Source: Idiomarina aquatica
GTDB lineage: Bacteria > Pseudomonadota > Gammaproteobacteria > Enterobacterales > Alteromonadaceae
Reading direction: 5' to 3'
NCBI RefSeq assembly: GCF_003987185.1
Contig: NZ_PIPS01000002.1
Location: forward strand, 496,001-560,000
DNA length: 64,000 nucleotides
A program made the position numbers and the translations under genes. Of the stretch, positions 10,412 to 19,839 are shown one piece after another. The notes under the pieces are model-generated. The model was not told the DNA's origin. It was given only the letters and a program-made list of their open reading frames with translations, and searched no databases. Numbering within the stretch: the stretch's first letter is position 1; each line of letters opens with the position of its first letter.

Positions 10412-11362
10412 TTAGTCATTCGACAAGCTGTAAATGTACGCCGACACCACGTGGATTTTATCCTCTCCGAGGATATCTTTCCATGCTGGCATGACGCCGT
10501 TACGGCCATAGTGCAGGGTTTCTTCAATTTTATTAATTGAACCACCGTACAGCCACACGTTATCCGTTAGGTTAGGTGCGCCCAGTTGCTGGTTACCTTT
10601 ACCGTCCTGACCGTGACATGCAGCACAAACCGCATAATTCTGTTTACCGGCTTCGGCCAACTTCGGATCCACATTACGACCACTGAGGCTGGCAACGTAG
10701 TTAGCCAATTCAGTGATTTGCTGATCCGTAAACTGCTCACCAAAAGCAGGCATGTTGCCCTGACGGCCTTGCAACAACGACGTTTTGATGTCGTGTGGCT
10801 CACCACCGTACAACCAGTCATCATCGGTCAGGTTAGGGAAGCCCGGGCCGCCCATCGCGTTTGAACCGTGACATTGAGCACAGTTTTGCAGGAACAGGCG
10901 CTGACCGACATCCAATGCGTCTTCGTTCTTCGCCAGTTCAGGAATAGACTGCTCGGCAAAAGCTTCGAAGATCGGACCGTATTTTTCTTCGGCATCACGT
11001 ACCGCACGGTCGTACTCAACAATCAAGCCTTGCTCTTGCGCTTCTTCCATGGCCTGACGTGACTCTTCTAACGATTGCACGTCCTGGTTAGAGCTCTTCC
11101 AGCCCAGCAAACCCTGGAAGTTGCCCAGGCCAGGGTAGAGCGCCAGGTACAGGAAGCCCCAGGCAAAACACGCCCAGAATAAGTACGTCCACCACTTCGG
11201 TAAGGGGTTGTTAATTTCTACGATCCCATCGAATTCGTGGTCCATTTCCTGACCTTCTTCGATGTGGGTGTAGTTCTTCATGTTCCAGCGCAACAACCAA
11301 ATCAACGCAACCAAGGTTGCCAGCGTAAGAACAATTATCCATGCACTCCAGAAGCTACTCAT
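10412..11362 (-). CDS. ccoP: cbb3-type cytochrome c oxidase subunit III CcoP
   Basis: 316 residues. Two N-terminal membrane helices (about 5-25 and 57-78) are followed by two cytochrome c domains facing the periplasm, with heme motifs CAQCH (161-165) and CAACH (246-250). Axial methionines are probably in the NMPAFGEQF and VMPAWKDIL segments. It passes electrons to the CcoN/CcoO core. Its ATG overlaps the ccoQ end by 8 bases. Confidence 0.97.
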   Translation of the reverse strand: MSSFWSAWIIVLTLATLVALIWLLRWNMKNYTHIEEGQEMDHEFDGIVEINNPLPKWWTYLFWACFAWGFLYLALYPGLGNFQGLLGWKSSNQDVQSLEESRQAMEEAQEQGLIVEYDRAVRDAEEKYGPIFEAFAEQSIPELAKNEDALDVGQRLFLQNCAQCHGSNAMGGPGFPNLTDDDWLYGGEPHDIKTSLLQGRQGNMPAFGEQFTDQQITELANYVASLSGRNVDPKLAEAGKQNYAVCAACHGQDGKGNQQLGAPNLTDNVWLYGGSINKIEETLHYGRNGVMPAWKDILGEDKIHVVSAYIYSLSND

Positions 11363-11546
11363 CTTTCTTCGACTCCGGTTTGTCGCTTTCCTTTACCGAT
11401 GAAGCCTTATCTTCTTCAAAGATAGAATTGGCTGCTTCATCGAATTGTTTTTTTGCGCGTCGGCTAAAGAACGACCAGCCTACAATGGCCAAAAATAAGA
11501 CCAGTATGATGATCGTCCAAATGCCGTGCCATTCACCAAAACCCAT
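11355..11546 (-). CDS. ccoQ: cbb3 oxidase small subunit CcoQ
   Basis: 63 residues with one membrane helix (about 8-27, GIWTIIILVLFLAIVGWSFF) and a charged cytoplasmic tail rich in Lys, Asp and Ser. This matches CcoQ, a small subunit that stabilises the oxidase. Start ATG shares one base with the ccoO stop (TAATG), so it is translationally coupled. Confidence 0.93.
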   Translation of the reverse strand: MGFGEWHGIWTIIILVLFLAIVGWSFFSRRAKKQFDEAANSIFEEDKASSVKESDKPESKKDE

Positions 11547-12157
11547 TACTTATCAGCCCGTGATAGTGCTGTACCCAGGGACTGCAAATACGCAATGAGC
11601 GCTTCCATTTCGGTTTTGCCCTGAACTGCTTGTTTAGCGCCGGCAATGTCTTCTTCGGTGTAAGGTACACCCAATTGTTTCATTACCTGCATTTTCTTCG
11701 CAGTATCTTCGCCCGTTAGGGTATTTTCCGCTAACCAAGGGAAGGCCGGCATGTTCGATTCTGGAACAACGTTACGTGGGTTCATTAAGTGCACATAGTG
11801 CCACTCATCACTGTAACGTCCGCCAACGCGCGCAAGGTCAGGACCGGTACGCTTAGAACCCCACAGGAATGGGAATTCCCATACGTGTTCGCCCGCCAGC
11901 GAGTAGTGACCGTAACGCTCGGTTTCTGCACGGAACGGACGAATCATCTGGCTGTGACATTGCACACAGCCTTCGCGCATGTAGATATCGCGACCTTCAA
12001 GTTCCAGTGCCGTGTAAGGCTGCAAACCTTTAATCGGCTCTTGCACCTGGCTTTGGAACAGCAATGGGGTAATCTGAACGATACCACCAATGGACACCGC
12101 GAGAATCATCAGAACCGATAACCACCCGAGGTGCTTTTCAACAAATTCGTGTTTCAT
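11546..12157 (-). CDS. ccoO: cbb3-type cytochrome c oxidase subunit II CcoO
   Basis: 203 residues. An N-terminal membrane anchor (about 10-33) precedes a periplasmic monoheme domain with CVQCH at 64-68 in the [15 protein letters not shown] context, diagnostic of CcoO. The segment [10 protein letters not shown] holds the likely axial Met. It transfers electrons from CcoP to CcoN. 13 bases separate it from ccoN. Confidence 0.97.
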   Translation of the reverse strand: MKHEFVEKHLGWLSVLMILAVSIGGIVQITPLLFQSQVQEPIKGLQPYTALELEGRDIYMREGCVQCHSQMIRPFRAETERYGHYSLAGEHVWEFPFLWGSKRTGPDLARVGGRYSDEWHYVHLMNPRNVVPESNMPAFPWLAENTLTGEDTAKKMQVMKQLGVPYTEEDIAGAKQAVQGKTEMEALIAYLQSLGTALSRADK

Positions 12158-12170
12158 CTGTCAATCTCCC

Positions 12171-13607
12171 TTAGGCGGTTTGTACGACGTTACCAGCAGC
12201 TGTCTCACGACGGCCCGCCTGGATGGTTTGATAACAGTTGTACGCCATAATCAGCATACCGACGACAATGAACACACCGCCAACGAAGCGACCTGCCCAG
12301 AACGGGTAAGATGCCTGTACACTTTCTACGAAGCTGTAGGTCAGCGTACCGTCAGCGTTCGTCGCGCGCCACATCAGACCTTGCATGACGCCTGAGATCC
12401 ACATCGAAACGATGTAGAACACAACGCCGATGGTGTGCAGCCAGAAGTGTACGTTGACCAGCTTAATGCTGTGCAATTGTTTCTGGTTAAACAGACGTGG
12501 TACCAGGTAGTACATAGAACCGATGGTGATCATCGCAACCCAGCCCAGTGCGCCGGAGTGAACGTGACCGACGGTCCAGTCAGTGTAGTGCGACAAGGCG
12601 TTTACTGACTTGATGGCCATCATTGGACCTTCGAACGTCGACATACCATAGAAAGACAGTGACACGATCAGGAAGCGCAGGATCGGGTCAGTACGCAGCT
12701 TGTGCCAGGCACCTGACAGGGTCATGATACCGTTGATCATGCCGCCCCATGAAGGTACGAACAGAATCACTGACATCACCATACCCAGAGACTGAGTCCA
12801 GTCCGGCAGGGCAGTGTAGTGTAAATGGTGAGGACCGGCCCAGATGTACAGCGAAATCAGCGCCCAGAAGTGGACAACCGACAGACGGTACGAGTAAACC
12901 GGACGTTCAGCCTGCTTCGGTACGAAGTAGTACATCATACCCAGGAAGCCGGCTGTCAGCAGGAAGCCAACCGCGTTGTGGCCGTACCACCATTGAATCA
13001 TGGCGTCGACTGCACCTGAGTACATTGAGTAAGACTTCATGAAGCTTACCGGCACCGCCATACTGTTAACAATGTGCAGCATGGCAATAACCACAATAAA
13101 GCCACCATAGAACCAGTTAGCCACATAAATGTGCGAGGTTTTACGAATCGCCAGGGTGCCGAAGAACACGATGGCATAGGCAATCCAGGTCACCGCAATC
13201 AAGATATCGATTGGCCACTCAAGTTCAGCGTATTCCTTGGTGCTGGTGATCCCAAGAGGCAGGGTAATAACAGCCGACAAGATAACGGCTTGCCAACCCC
13301 AGAAGGTAAACGCAGCCAGTTTGTCCGAGAACAAACGTGTACGACAGGTTTTTTGCACCACATAATAAGACGTGGCGAACAGTGCGCTGGTACCGAATGC
13401 AAAAATAACCGCATTGGTATGCAACGGACGAAGACGAGAGTAAGTTAGCCAAGGCGTGTTGAAGTTTAACTCCGGCCAGACCAGCTGGGCCGCAATCAAA
13501 ACACCCAACGCCATGCCGACGATACCCCAAATAATGGTCATGACAGTAAACTGCCGAACGACCTTCATATTATATTCGATCGGTTGTTGTGGAATTGTTT
13601 GACTCAT
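12171..13607 (-). CDS. ccoN: cbb3-type cytochrome c oxidase subunit I CcoN
   Basis: 478 residues, the catalytic heme-copper subunit with about 12 membrane helices. Heme and copper ligand contexts are visible: [13 protein letters not shown] near residue 61-74, [31 protein letters not shown] (copper-ligand histidines) and [12 protein letters not shown]. It reduces oxygen to water with very high affinity and pumps protons in the inner membrane. It is the first gene of ccoNOQP. No second ccoN copy is seen in the window. Confidence 0.97.
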   Translation of the reverse strand: MSQTIPQQPIEYNMKVVRQFTVMTIIWGIVGMALGVLIAAQLVWPELNFNTPWLTYSRLRPLHTNAVIFAFGTSALFATSYYVVQKTCRTRLFSDKLAAFTFWGWQAVILSAVITLPLGITSTKEYAELEWPIDILIAVTWIAYAIVFFGTLAIRKTSHIYVANWFYGGFIVVIAMLHIVNSMAVPVSFMKSYSMYSGAVDAMIQWWYGHNAVGFLLTAGFLGMMYYFVPKQAERPVYSYRLSVVHFWALISLYIWAGPHHLHYTALPDWTQSLGMVMSVILFVPSWGGMINGIMTLSGAWHKLRTDPILRFLIVSLSFYGMSTFEGPMMAIKSVNALSHYTDWTVGHVHSGALGWVAMITIGSMYYLVPRLFNQKQLHSIKLVNVHFWLHTIGVVFYIVSMWISGVMQGLMWRATNADGTLTYSFVESVQASYPFWAGRFVGGVFIVVGMLIMAYNCYQTIQAGRRETAAGNVVQTA

Positions 13608-13621
13608 CTTTATATTCCGCG

Positions 13622-13635
13622 GTGATTGAGATCAG
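13622..13635 (-). promoter_or_regulatory. FNR/ANR-like box upstream of ccoN
   Basis: Read on the minus strand, CTGATctcaATCAC fits the inner eight positions of the FNR consensus TTGAT-N4-ATCAA (TGAT and ATCA perfect, outer bases not). It is only 14 bases before the ccoN ATG, which is too close for classic activation at -41.5 unless transcription starts inside the gene. It could be a repressor site or chance. Confidence 0.35.
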
Positions 13636-13708
13636 GAAAAATGGTGACTTTTACCCGCTTAACCAAAAGTCAGCTTCCTTGTAAAAGTACGCGAATTTTA
13701 CACCTTAT

Positions 13709-13722
13709 GTACCTAAAGGTAC
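13709..13722. repeat. Inverted repeat in the ccoN upstream region
   Basis: GTACC-TAAA-GGTAC, a perfect 5-bp inverted repeat about 100 bases before ccoN. On the minus strand it is followed 12 bases later by TAAAAT, a possible -10 element, so the repeat would overlap the -35 region and could be an operator. Confidence 0.4.
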
Positions 13723-13759
13723 AGAGGGGATAATACTAATATCCCCATAATAATAAAGG

Positions 13760-15400
13760 CTATTCGGTTTTGAATCGTGATACTAATTGACTTAAATCAA
13801 TACTGTTTTTGGTGAGTTTTTGACTCACTTCGGCCACTTGTTGGTTGGCACTTTGGTTATCACCGGAGAGGTCACTGATGCCGGTGACATTTTCGCTTAA
13901 GTCACGAGTCACGCGGCTTTGCTCGTCAGTGGCTGAGGCAATTTGAACGTTCATCGAGGAAATGTTGGCAACCGCTTCCTGAATCTGACTGATCGCCTGT
14001 TCCGCTTTGAGGGCGCCTTCATTGGTGGTTTGAGAACGCTGTTCGACATCAGAAATGATGTGAGTAACGTCCTTAATCGCGCCCTGAATACTGTCGACAA
14101 TGGTCGATATTTCATCGGTTGATTGCTGTGTGCGCGTAGCCAGTGTGCGTACTTCGTCGGCAACTACGGCAAAACCACGACCCGCTTCACCGGCACGAGC
14201 CGCCTCAATCGCTGCGTTCAACGCCAGTAGGTTGGTTTGTTCAGCAATGGCGACGATGACGCCAAGAATGTTGCCAATTTTATCGGAACCGTCCTGTAAC
14301 AGGCGCGCCTGTTCGCCGGCTTTCCGCAGTTGCGCGGTAAGTGCTTCAATATTATTTACCGCTTCGCGCACAATTACCGCCGAACGACCGGCTTCCTCAT
14401 CGGCGGTATTGGCCGATTCTGCCGCTGTCCGAGCATGTTCTGCGACTTCCCCGGCGGAAGAGGAGAGTTCGTTGATGGCGGTCGCAACGGAGTCGGTCTG
14501 CGACCGCAGCTCATCACTCTGTTCGCTGCTTTGACTGCTCAGTGCTGCCAAACGCTCGGCAGCACGTTCTTCTTCCTGCGCACTGTTTTGCACACTTTTT
14601 ACCAATTGCTGAATTTTACTGACAAATTCGTTAAAAGATGCGGCCAGTTGTGCCAGTTCGTCACCGCCATCGGCATTTAACCGGCGGGTCAGGTCGCCTT
14701 CACCCTGAGCAATGTCTACCATCGCGGCATTAATGCGTTTAAGCGGGCGGGTTATGCTGCGAATGATCAACACGAACAACAAAAGCAGTGGTACTGATAA
14801 AACCACGGCAAGGCCGACCAGTTTAAAGAATTCCTGCCACAGCATTGAGGCGATGTTATCTGTGTACTGACCGGTACCAATGATCAAGTTCCAGGGCTGG
14901 AATACCCGGATGCGGCTGATTTTGGGTACCAGGTTGCTGCTGTCGCTGCCTTTTTGCCAGATATACTCGACCGTAGCGCGATCCGCATTGCGAGCCTTGT
15001 TGACCATTTCTTCAAACAGTTTTGTCCCTTGCGGGTCTTCGTAGGAGAGTACGTTTTTACCGACCAGCGTTTTGGTGAAGGGGTGCTGTACCATTTCGCC
15101 CTGACGGTTGAGCGTGAAAATGTATTCAGAACTCTCGTAACGTATCTCATCAAGTCGGGCAAACGCTTGAGCACGAGCCTGCTCTTCACTGATCTCGCCG
15201 TTACTGGCCTGCTCATGATAATAACTGACCATCGTATGAGCCGCGTCCAATACCGCGTCGAGTTTGCGCTTTTCTTCTTCGATGAGCAGTCCGTTAAGAA
15301 TGAACATCATGAAGGCAACCATTAGGGCAGTACCAAAAGCAGCAATACCTAGTAACGCTACCAGCCGACGGGTAATACTAAAACGTTGAATGAAACCCAT
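13760..15400 (-). CDS. Methyl-accepting chemotaxis protein with single Cache domain
   Basis: 546 residues. Membrane helix 1 (about 13-35), a periplasmic sCache_2-type sensor (about 40-185, with the [12 protein letters not shown] and [14 protein letters not shown] segments), membrane helix 2 (about 191-214), a HAMP domain (215-265) and a long coiled-coil signalling domain. The CheA/CheW-binding hairpin is the conserved [21 protein letters not shown] stretch. sCache_2 receptors commonly sense small carboxylates; the ligand here is unknown. No CheR-binding pentapeptide is seen at the C terminus. The upstream sigma-28 promoter supports a role in swimming chemotaxis. Confidence 0.95.
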   Translation of the reverse strand: MGFIQRFSITRRLVALLGIAAFGTALMVAFMMFILNGLLIEEEKRKLDAVLDAAHTMVSYYHEQASNGEISEEQARAQAFARLDEIRYESSEYIFTLNRQGEMVQHPFTKTLVGKNVLSYEDPQGTKLFEEMVNKARNADRATVEYIWQKGSDSSNLVPKISRIRVFQPWNLIIGTGQYTDNIASMLWQEFFKLVGLAVVLSVPLLLLFVLIIRSITRPLKRINAAMVDIAQGEGDLTRRLNADGGDELAQLAASFNEFVSKIQQLVKSVQNSAQEEERAAERLAALSSQSSEQSDELRSQTDSVATAINELSSSAGEVAEHARTAAESANTADEEAGRSAVIVREAVNNIEALTAQLRKAGEQARLLQDGSDKIGNILGVIVAIAEQTNLLALNAAIEAARAGEAGRGFAVVADEVRTLATRTQQSTDEISTIVDSIQGAIKDVTHIISDVEQRSQTTNEGALKAEQAISQIQEAVANISSMNVQIASATDEQSRVTRDLSENVTGISDLSGDNQSANQQVAEVSQKLTKNSIDLSQLVSRFKTE

Positions 15401-15429
15401 GTTGATCCCTCAAAACAGTGAAAGTTCTA

Positions 15430-15456
15430 TTATCGCTCTACTTTACGCTCTCTTTA
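15430..15456 (-). promoter_or_regulatory. Sigma-28 (FliA) promoter of the chemoreceptor gene
   Basis: On the minus strand TAAAGAGA (15456-15449), 11-base spacer, AGCGATAA (15437-15430). This fits the flagellar sigma consensus TAAAGTTT-N11-GCCGATAA at 5 of 8 and 6 of 8 positions with exact spacing. The expected start site is about 20-25 bases before the ATG at 15400. Confidence 0.7.
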
Positions 15457-15534
15457 CAATAAAGAAAGTAGACCATAGTCAAAGACGGTGTCGATCTTGT
15501 ATCGACCTTAATGAATTTAACTAAAGTAAAAGCG

Positions 15535-18500
15535 TTACTGTTTTGTCGTGCCCCGCAGCATCAACGCTGACAATGCAGGCAACGTCAGTATGGTAACCAC
15601 GGCAGCACCTATCAGCCCGAACATCACGATAATACCGACCCCACGGTATAATTCGGTACCTTCACCAGGGATAAACACCAATGGCGCAATACCGCACAAG
15701 GTCGTGAGGGTGGTAATGGTGATAGGGCGTACGCGTGATAACAAGCCTTCCTTAATGGCATCAATCAACGGGTAGCCGTCTTTATCGCGCAGATAAACGG
15801 CACGCTCAACCACCAGAATCGGGTTGTTAATGACCGTCCCCATCAGGATCAGGAAACCCAGCATGGTGATCATATCAAAGGGTTGGTTGAGCGGTTTCAT
15901 ACCCAGTAAGGGCAGCAATTCGCCAACGCCATTCATTAATGCTAGCCCCAGTATGCCCGCGCTGATGCCCATCGGAATGGTGAGCATGATCAACAAGGGA
16001 TAGCCCCAGTGCGAGAATATCGCGACCATCAGCAAATAGACGATGGCGACAGAAAGCAGATAATTTTGACTCAAGGCGGCCTGCGTTTCCGCCAGTTGAT
16101 CGGCCGCGCCGGATAGCTCAGTACTGATGTCTTTATCAATCACACCACGTTCGCGCAGATGCTCTATCACATCATTACGCACCTGAGCGACACCGGATTC
16201 CAGCGCCACCGAGTCGGGCGGAATGATATTAAGCGTTACGGTACGACGACTGTTCACGCGTCGGACGGTACTGGTATCGACCGTTTCTGTCACGGTCGCC
16301 AGCGCGGACAGCGGCAGCGCGCGGCCCTGATATTGATACACCGGCATGGCGTCGAGGGCGTCCGGTTTTGTGTCGGTACCGTCTTGGCTAAATAAGTACA
16401 TATCAATCTTATCGTCGCCCTGGAAAAACTCACCCACAAAGGCACCGTCGGTTAATGCCGCGACCGCGTAACCCAGACTCTGTGCGTCCAAATCCAGTTC
16501 TGCCAAACGGGCGAAATCAGGGTGTATTTCCAGCAGTGGCTGCTGCAGCGTCAGCGAACCTGGCGAACTCTGAATCCGGGGGTTGTCAAACACCGCTTCA
16601 GCGCGGGTATAAATGGCTCGGGCTGCGTTATAAACCTCCGCCAAATCCGTGCCACCCACATCAACATTAATACTGCGGGTACCGCCGTCATTGCTGCTGA
16701 TGATGGATCCTTTGGTGGCGAATGCGCGCATACCCGGATAACGCTCATAAACCTCGGTTATCGCATTCATGAGCTCTTCAATCCGATCGGCATCGCGGGT
16801 TTCAGCGATGATCCGCAAATTGGTCGGCGACACGCTGTAACTGATCGTTTTTAACGCCGGTATGGTTAACCCGTCGGGGCTGGTGACCTGTTGTTGTTCG
16901 GTGGTTAAGGCCGGATCGAAAATCGCGCGGATCTCATCGCCGATCGCCGACATGGTTTGTAGGTTGTAACCCGGCGGCGCGTTCATTGACGCAAAGGTCT
17001 TGGCTTCTTCTCCTTCGGGCAGGTATTCGGCCGGCGGTGTCAGTAGCCACCACACCCCGACCACCAACGCAAAGGTACCGGCAACGGTAACAACCTGACG
17101 TTTACGGCTGGCGAGCGTGCGATCGGCGAGCTTACCGACACCGGACAACAACCGATCGGTGACCTTGGTTTTAGCCCGCGCCGGGAAATAAGCCGACAGT
17201 AGCGGCACCAGGGTAACCGACACCAACATCGACGCAATGATGGCCGAGGAAATGGCTATCGCAATGTCGGAGTACAACTGACCGGCTTCCTGCACAATAA
17301 ATAAAATCGGTAAAAACACCATCACGGTGGTCAGTGTCGACGCCAGCACCGCTGTCCATACGCGTTGTACACCCAATACCGCGGCCTGTTTTGGCTTGGC
17401 GCCTTTTTGCCGTTCCAGTTCGATGCTTTCCAGCACCACAATGGTGTTATCGAGGGTCATGCCAATTGCAAAGGCAATTCCCGCGAGGGAGATAACATTA
17501 ATGGTACGATCCAGTAACAGCAGGCCAATAAAACCAGCCAGGGTACAGATGGGAATCCCCACCACGGCAATGGCTGTTGCCCGTCCGGAGCGCATTAGCC
17601 CGTACATTACTAAGGTGGCAAACACCGCACCCAGGGCGAGGTTAAACAACACGTTCTGAATGGAAGCTTCGACGTAACGCACGTCATCGGAATTGAGCAC
17701 GATGTGCATACCAGCGGGCTTTAACAGCTCTTCATTGATGCGCTCAACTTCAGCCAACATGGCGTACTTAATATCAATGACGTTGGAGCCGGACTCCCGC
17801 TTTACCTGCAGGCTCAACACCTGTTCGTCTTTAAACCACGACTCGCTGTTGGTTTCGAAATGATTGAGATCGATGCGGGCGATATCATCCAGCCGCACCA
17901 GTTTGTCACCGTCGCGGGCGATAATGGTTTGCTGCATCTCTTCAATGGTGTCAAAACGACCAACGGTTCGCAGCAGATAACGACGTTTATTTTGTTCCAG
18001 CTCGCCGGCCGAGGTATCCGCATTACGAGTCTGCAATGCCCGTTGCACGTCGGAAACGGTCAAACCATGATTGCTGAGCGCTTGTCGATCCAGTTGAATG
18101 CGAACCTGTCGTTGGGCACCGCCGCTGACTTCCACCTGCGACACCCCGGCAACTGAGGACATGCGTGGCCGCACATTGTCTTCGATGTAATCACGCATCC
18201 GTACCATGTCGATATTTTTGGGATTGCCGGGTAGGGGAGCGACCCGAAAGTACATAAACGCGTTGCTGGAGAAGGAAGCGGCATAAATTCTCGGTTGATC
18301 GACATTGTCAGGATAATTTGGAACCTGACTTAATGCATTGTTAACCAGTATTAATGTTTCTGTAACGTCAATTCCGAACGGAAAATCCAGTTCGATGGAC
18401 GCCTGACCATTACTGGCTCTGCTTTCCATGCGCTGCAGGTTGGGTACGGTGCGCAGATACTCTTCCTGCTCAACCAGGATTTCTTTTTCGATATCCTGCG

Positions 18501-18660
18501 GGGTTGCCCCCGGCCAGGACGTTTGTACCGAGATGGTTCTGACTTCCAAGTCCGGTATCATCTGCACCGGGATCTTCAATGCTGCAGCAAGGCCCATCAA
18601 GCACAGGATCAATACCGCCACGATGGTAACGTGCTTGTGCCGGATCAAGGCTTCAATCAT
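15535..18660 (-). CDS. RND efflux pump inner-membrane transporter (AcrB/HAE-type family)
   Basis: 1041 residues, full length for an RND permease: 12 membrane helices with two large periplasmic loops. It pairs with the fusion protein just upstream (8-base overlap). In helix 4 the usual Asp-Asp proton relay is Asp404-Asn405 (GMTLDNTIVVLE), and in helix 10 the usual Lys is Asn945 (GTVINNPILVVE). This pattern is found in some RND subfamilies other than AcrB itself. Substrate cannot be predicted: drugs, solvents or lipids are possible. No outer-membrane channel gene is beside it, so it would use a TolC encoded elsewhere. No local repressor gene is present. Confidence 0.93.
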   Translation of the reverse strand: MIEALIRHKHVTIVAVLILCLMGLAAALKIPVQMIPDLEVRTISVQTSWPGATPQDIEKEILVEQEEYLRTVPNLQRMESRASNGQASIELDFPFGIDVTETLILVNNALSQVPNYPDNVDQPRIYAASFSSNAFMYFRVAPLPGNPKNIDMVRMRDYIEDNVRPRMSSVAGVSQVEVSGGAQRQVRIQLDRQALSNHGLTVSDVQRALQTRNADTSAGELEQNKRRYLLRTVGRFDTIEEMQQTIIARDGDKLVRLDDIARIDLNHFETNSESWFKDEQVLSLQVKRESGSNVIDIKYAMLAEVERINEELLKPAGMHIVLNSDDVRYVEASIQNVLFNLALGAVFATLVMYGLMRSGRATAIAVVGIPICTLAGFIGLLLLDRTINVISLAGIAFAIGMTLDNTIVVLESIELERQKGAKPKQAAVLGVQRVWTAVLASTLTTVMVFLPILFIVQEAGQLYSDIAIAISSAIIASMLVSVTLVPLLSAYFPARAKTKVTDRLLSGVGKLADRTLASRKRQVVTVAGTFALVVGVWWLLTPPAEYLPEGEEAKTFASMNAPPGYNLQTMSAIGDEIRAIFDPALTTEQQQVTSPDGLTIPALKTISYSVSPTNLRIIAETRDADRIEELMNAITEVYERYPGMRAFATKGSIISSNDGGTRSINVDVGGTDLAEVYNAARAIYTRAEAVFDNPRIQSSPGSLTLQQPLLEIHPDFARLAELDLDAQSLGYAVAALTDGAFVGEFFQGDDKIDMYLFSQDGTDTKPDALDAMPVYQYQGRALPLSALATVTETVDTSTVRRVNSRRTVTLNIIPPDSVALESGVAQVRNDVIEHLRERGVIDKDISTELSGAADQLAETQAALSQNYLLSVAIVYLLMVAIFSHWGYPLLIMLTIPMGISAGILGLALMNGVGELLPLLGMKPLNQPFDMITMLGFLILMGTVINNPILVVERAVYLRDKDGYPLIDAIKEGLLSRVRPITITTLTTLCGIAPLVFIPGEGTELYRGVGIIVMFGLIGAAVVTILTLPALSALMLRGTTKQ

Positions 18661-19729
18661 AGTCGTTGCTCTCCGTCAGCTGCAGCACTTCGCCGTCGGT
18701 TAACGATTCATTACCGCGCACCACCACGCGGGTATCAGCCGACAAGCCGTCGGCGCGGACAACAACCCAGCCGTTAAAGCGTTCACCGAGTTCAACCAGC
18801 TGTTCGCGGGCAAGCCATTGTTGGTTTTCACGGCGGGCAATCCAAACCGAAGTACGGCCGTCGCTGTAGCGAATTACCGCATCCTGAGGCACAGTTAAGT
18901 GCGGCTTTTTGCTGCGAATCGCCACGTCGGCCGTGACAGCCGCGCCAACGGTCAGTGGTTCAGTGCGCTGCGGCGTAAGGCGGAGCAAGAAGGTACGGGC
19001 GTTATCCGACAAATAGGGGACCTTAGTCGCAATGGTTGCAGGCATACGCTGATCCGAGCCGTAACGCACAGCGACTTCCGTGCTGTCATCAATTTGCTCG
19101 AGATAGCGCTGGGCAAGGTAAGCGTCTACATAGACTTGACCCGTTTCGACCAAGCGAAAGGCGACCTGATCCTGATTGACCCATTCACCTTGGTCAACGT
19201 GCCGTTCAGCCACGACGCCCGAAAACGGCGCACGCAGTTGATGGTAGTCTCGCTCTACTTCTCGCTCGCTCAGTAACGCCTGGTACTCGGCCAACTTGGC
19301 GCGGGCCACTGCCAATGCAGCACGCGCGCGGCGTAATTCACTCTGAGCAACAAACTGAGTTTCGGCCAGCGACTCCAGTTCGGCTACCTGCTGCTGTTCA
19401 TCAGCCACAGTGGCCTCGGCGGCGTCACGCTGAGCTTCCAATGATTTAATGGCGGCATTGATCTGACGACTGTCTAAGCGGGCTATCACGTCGCCGGCGC
19501 GCACCTGGGCGCCGACATCGAGCTGAAACTGCTGTAACCGGCCACCGGTACCAAAACTGATATCACTGATGTTACGGGCATTGACGGTAGCAGGAACGGA
19601 CAACGCCTGGATACTGTGTTGGCGCTTAGCCTTTATCACATCGACCTTGGTCTGCGCAGCGGTATTGGGCGCGGCGAGCAGGGTACCCAGAACGGCAGAC
19701 AGCATCAGAGAACGACAAAAGTTTTGCAT
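18653..19729 (-). CDS. RND efflux periplasmic adaptor (membrane fusion protein)
   Basis: 358 residues. Signal peptide at 1-26 (MQNFCRSLMLSAVLGTLLAAPNT...AQ). HlyD/AcrA-like plan: half of a biotinyl-lipoyl domain (about 60-90, VGAQVRAGDVIARLDSRQI), an alpha-hairpin (about 90-150, rich in Ala, Glu and Arg), the second lipoyl half (APFSGVVAERHVDQGEWV), then beta-barrel domains. It links the inner-membrane pump to an outer-membrane channel. It is first in the two-gene unit. Confidence 0.93.
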   Translation of the reverse strand: MQNFCRSLMLSAVLGTLLAAPNTAAQTKVDVIKAKRQHSIQALSVPATVNARNISDISFGTGGRLQQFQLDVGAQVRAGDVIARLDSRQINAAIKSLEAQRDAAEATVADEQQQVAELESLAETQFVAQSELRRARAALAVARAKLAEYQALLSEREVERDYHQLRAPFSGVVAERHVDQGEWVNQDQVAFRLVETGQVYVDAYLAQRYLEQIDDSTEVAVRYGSDQRMPATIATKVPYLSDNARTFLLRLTPQRTEPLTVGAAVTADVAIRSKKPHLTVPQDAVIRYSDGRTSVWIARRENQQWLAREQLVELGERFNGWVVVRADGLSADTRVVVRGNESLTDGEVLQLTESNDYD

Positions 19730-19778
19730 AAAAACGACTTCGGTTAAGGACTAACTGAGTGATTCTTACGCAATCATT

Positions 19779-19825
19779 GCGCCGTTGGTTTATTCTGTTA
19801 TTCGCTTAACTATAACCAACGGCGC
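19779..19825. repeat. 12-bp inverted repeat between azoR and the efflux operon
   Basis: GCGCCGTTGGTT (19779-19790) and AACCAACGGCGC (19814-19825), perfect arms with a 23-base loop. It lies 14 bases past the azoR stop and about 50 bases before the adaptor ATG. There is no T-run on the minus strand, so it is either a Rho-assisted end or an operator of the efflux operon. Confidence 0.6.
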
Positions 19826-19839
19826 GTCTACGGGGGGTG

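Noticed and set aside
13727-13747. 7-bp inverted repeat GGGGATA/TATCCCC after the chemoreceptor gene
   Set aside because: Looks like a hairpin but has no T-run; too weak to call a terminator or operator.
15490-15506. GTCGAT/ATCGAC hairpin after the RND gene considered as terminator
   Set aside because: Short arms (6 bp) and no T-run on the minus strand; not listed as a terminator.
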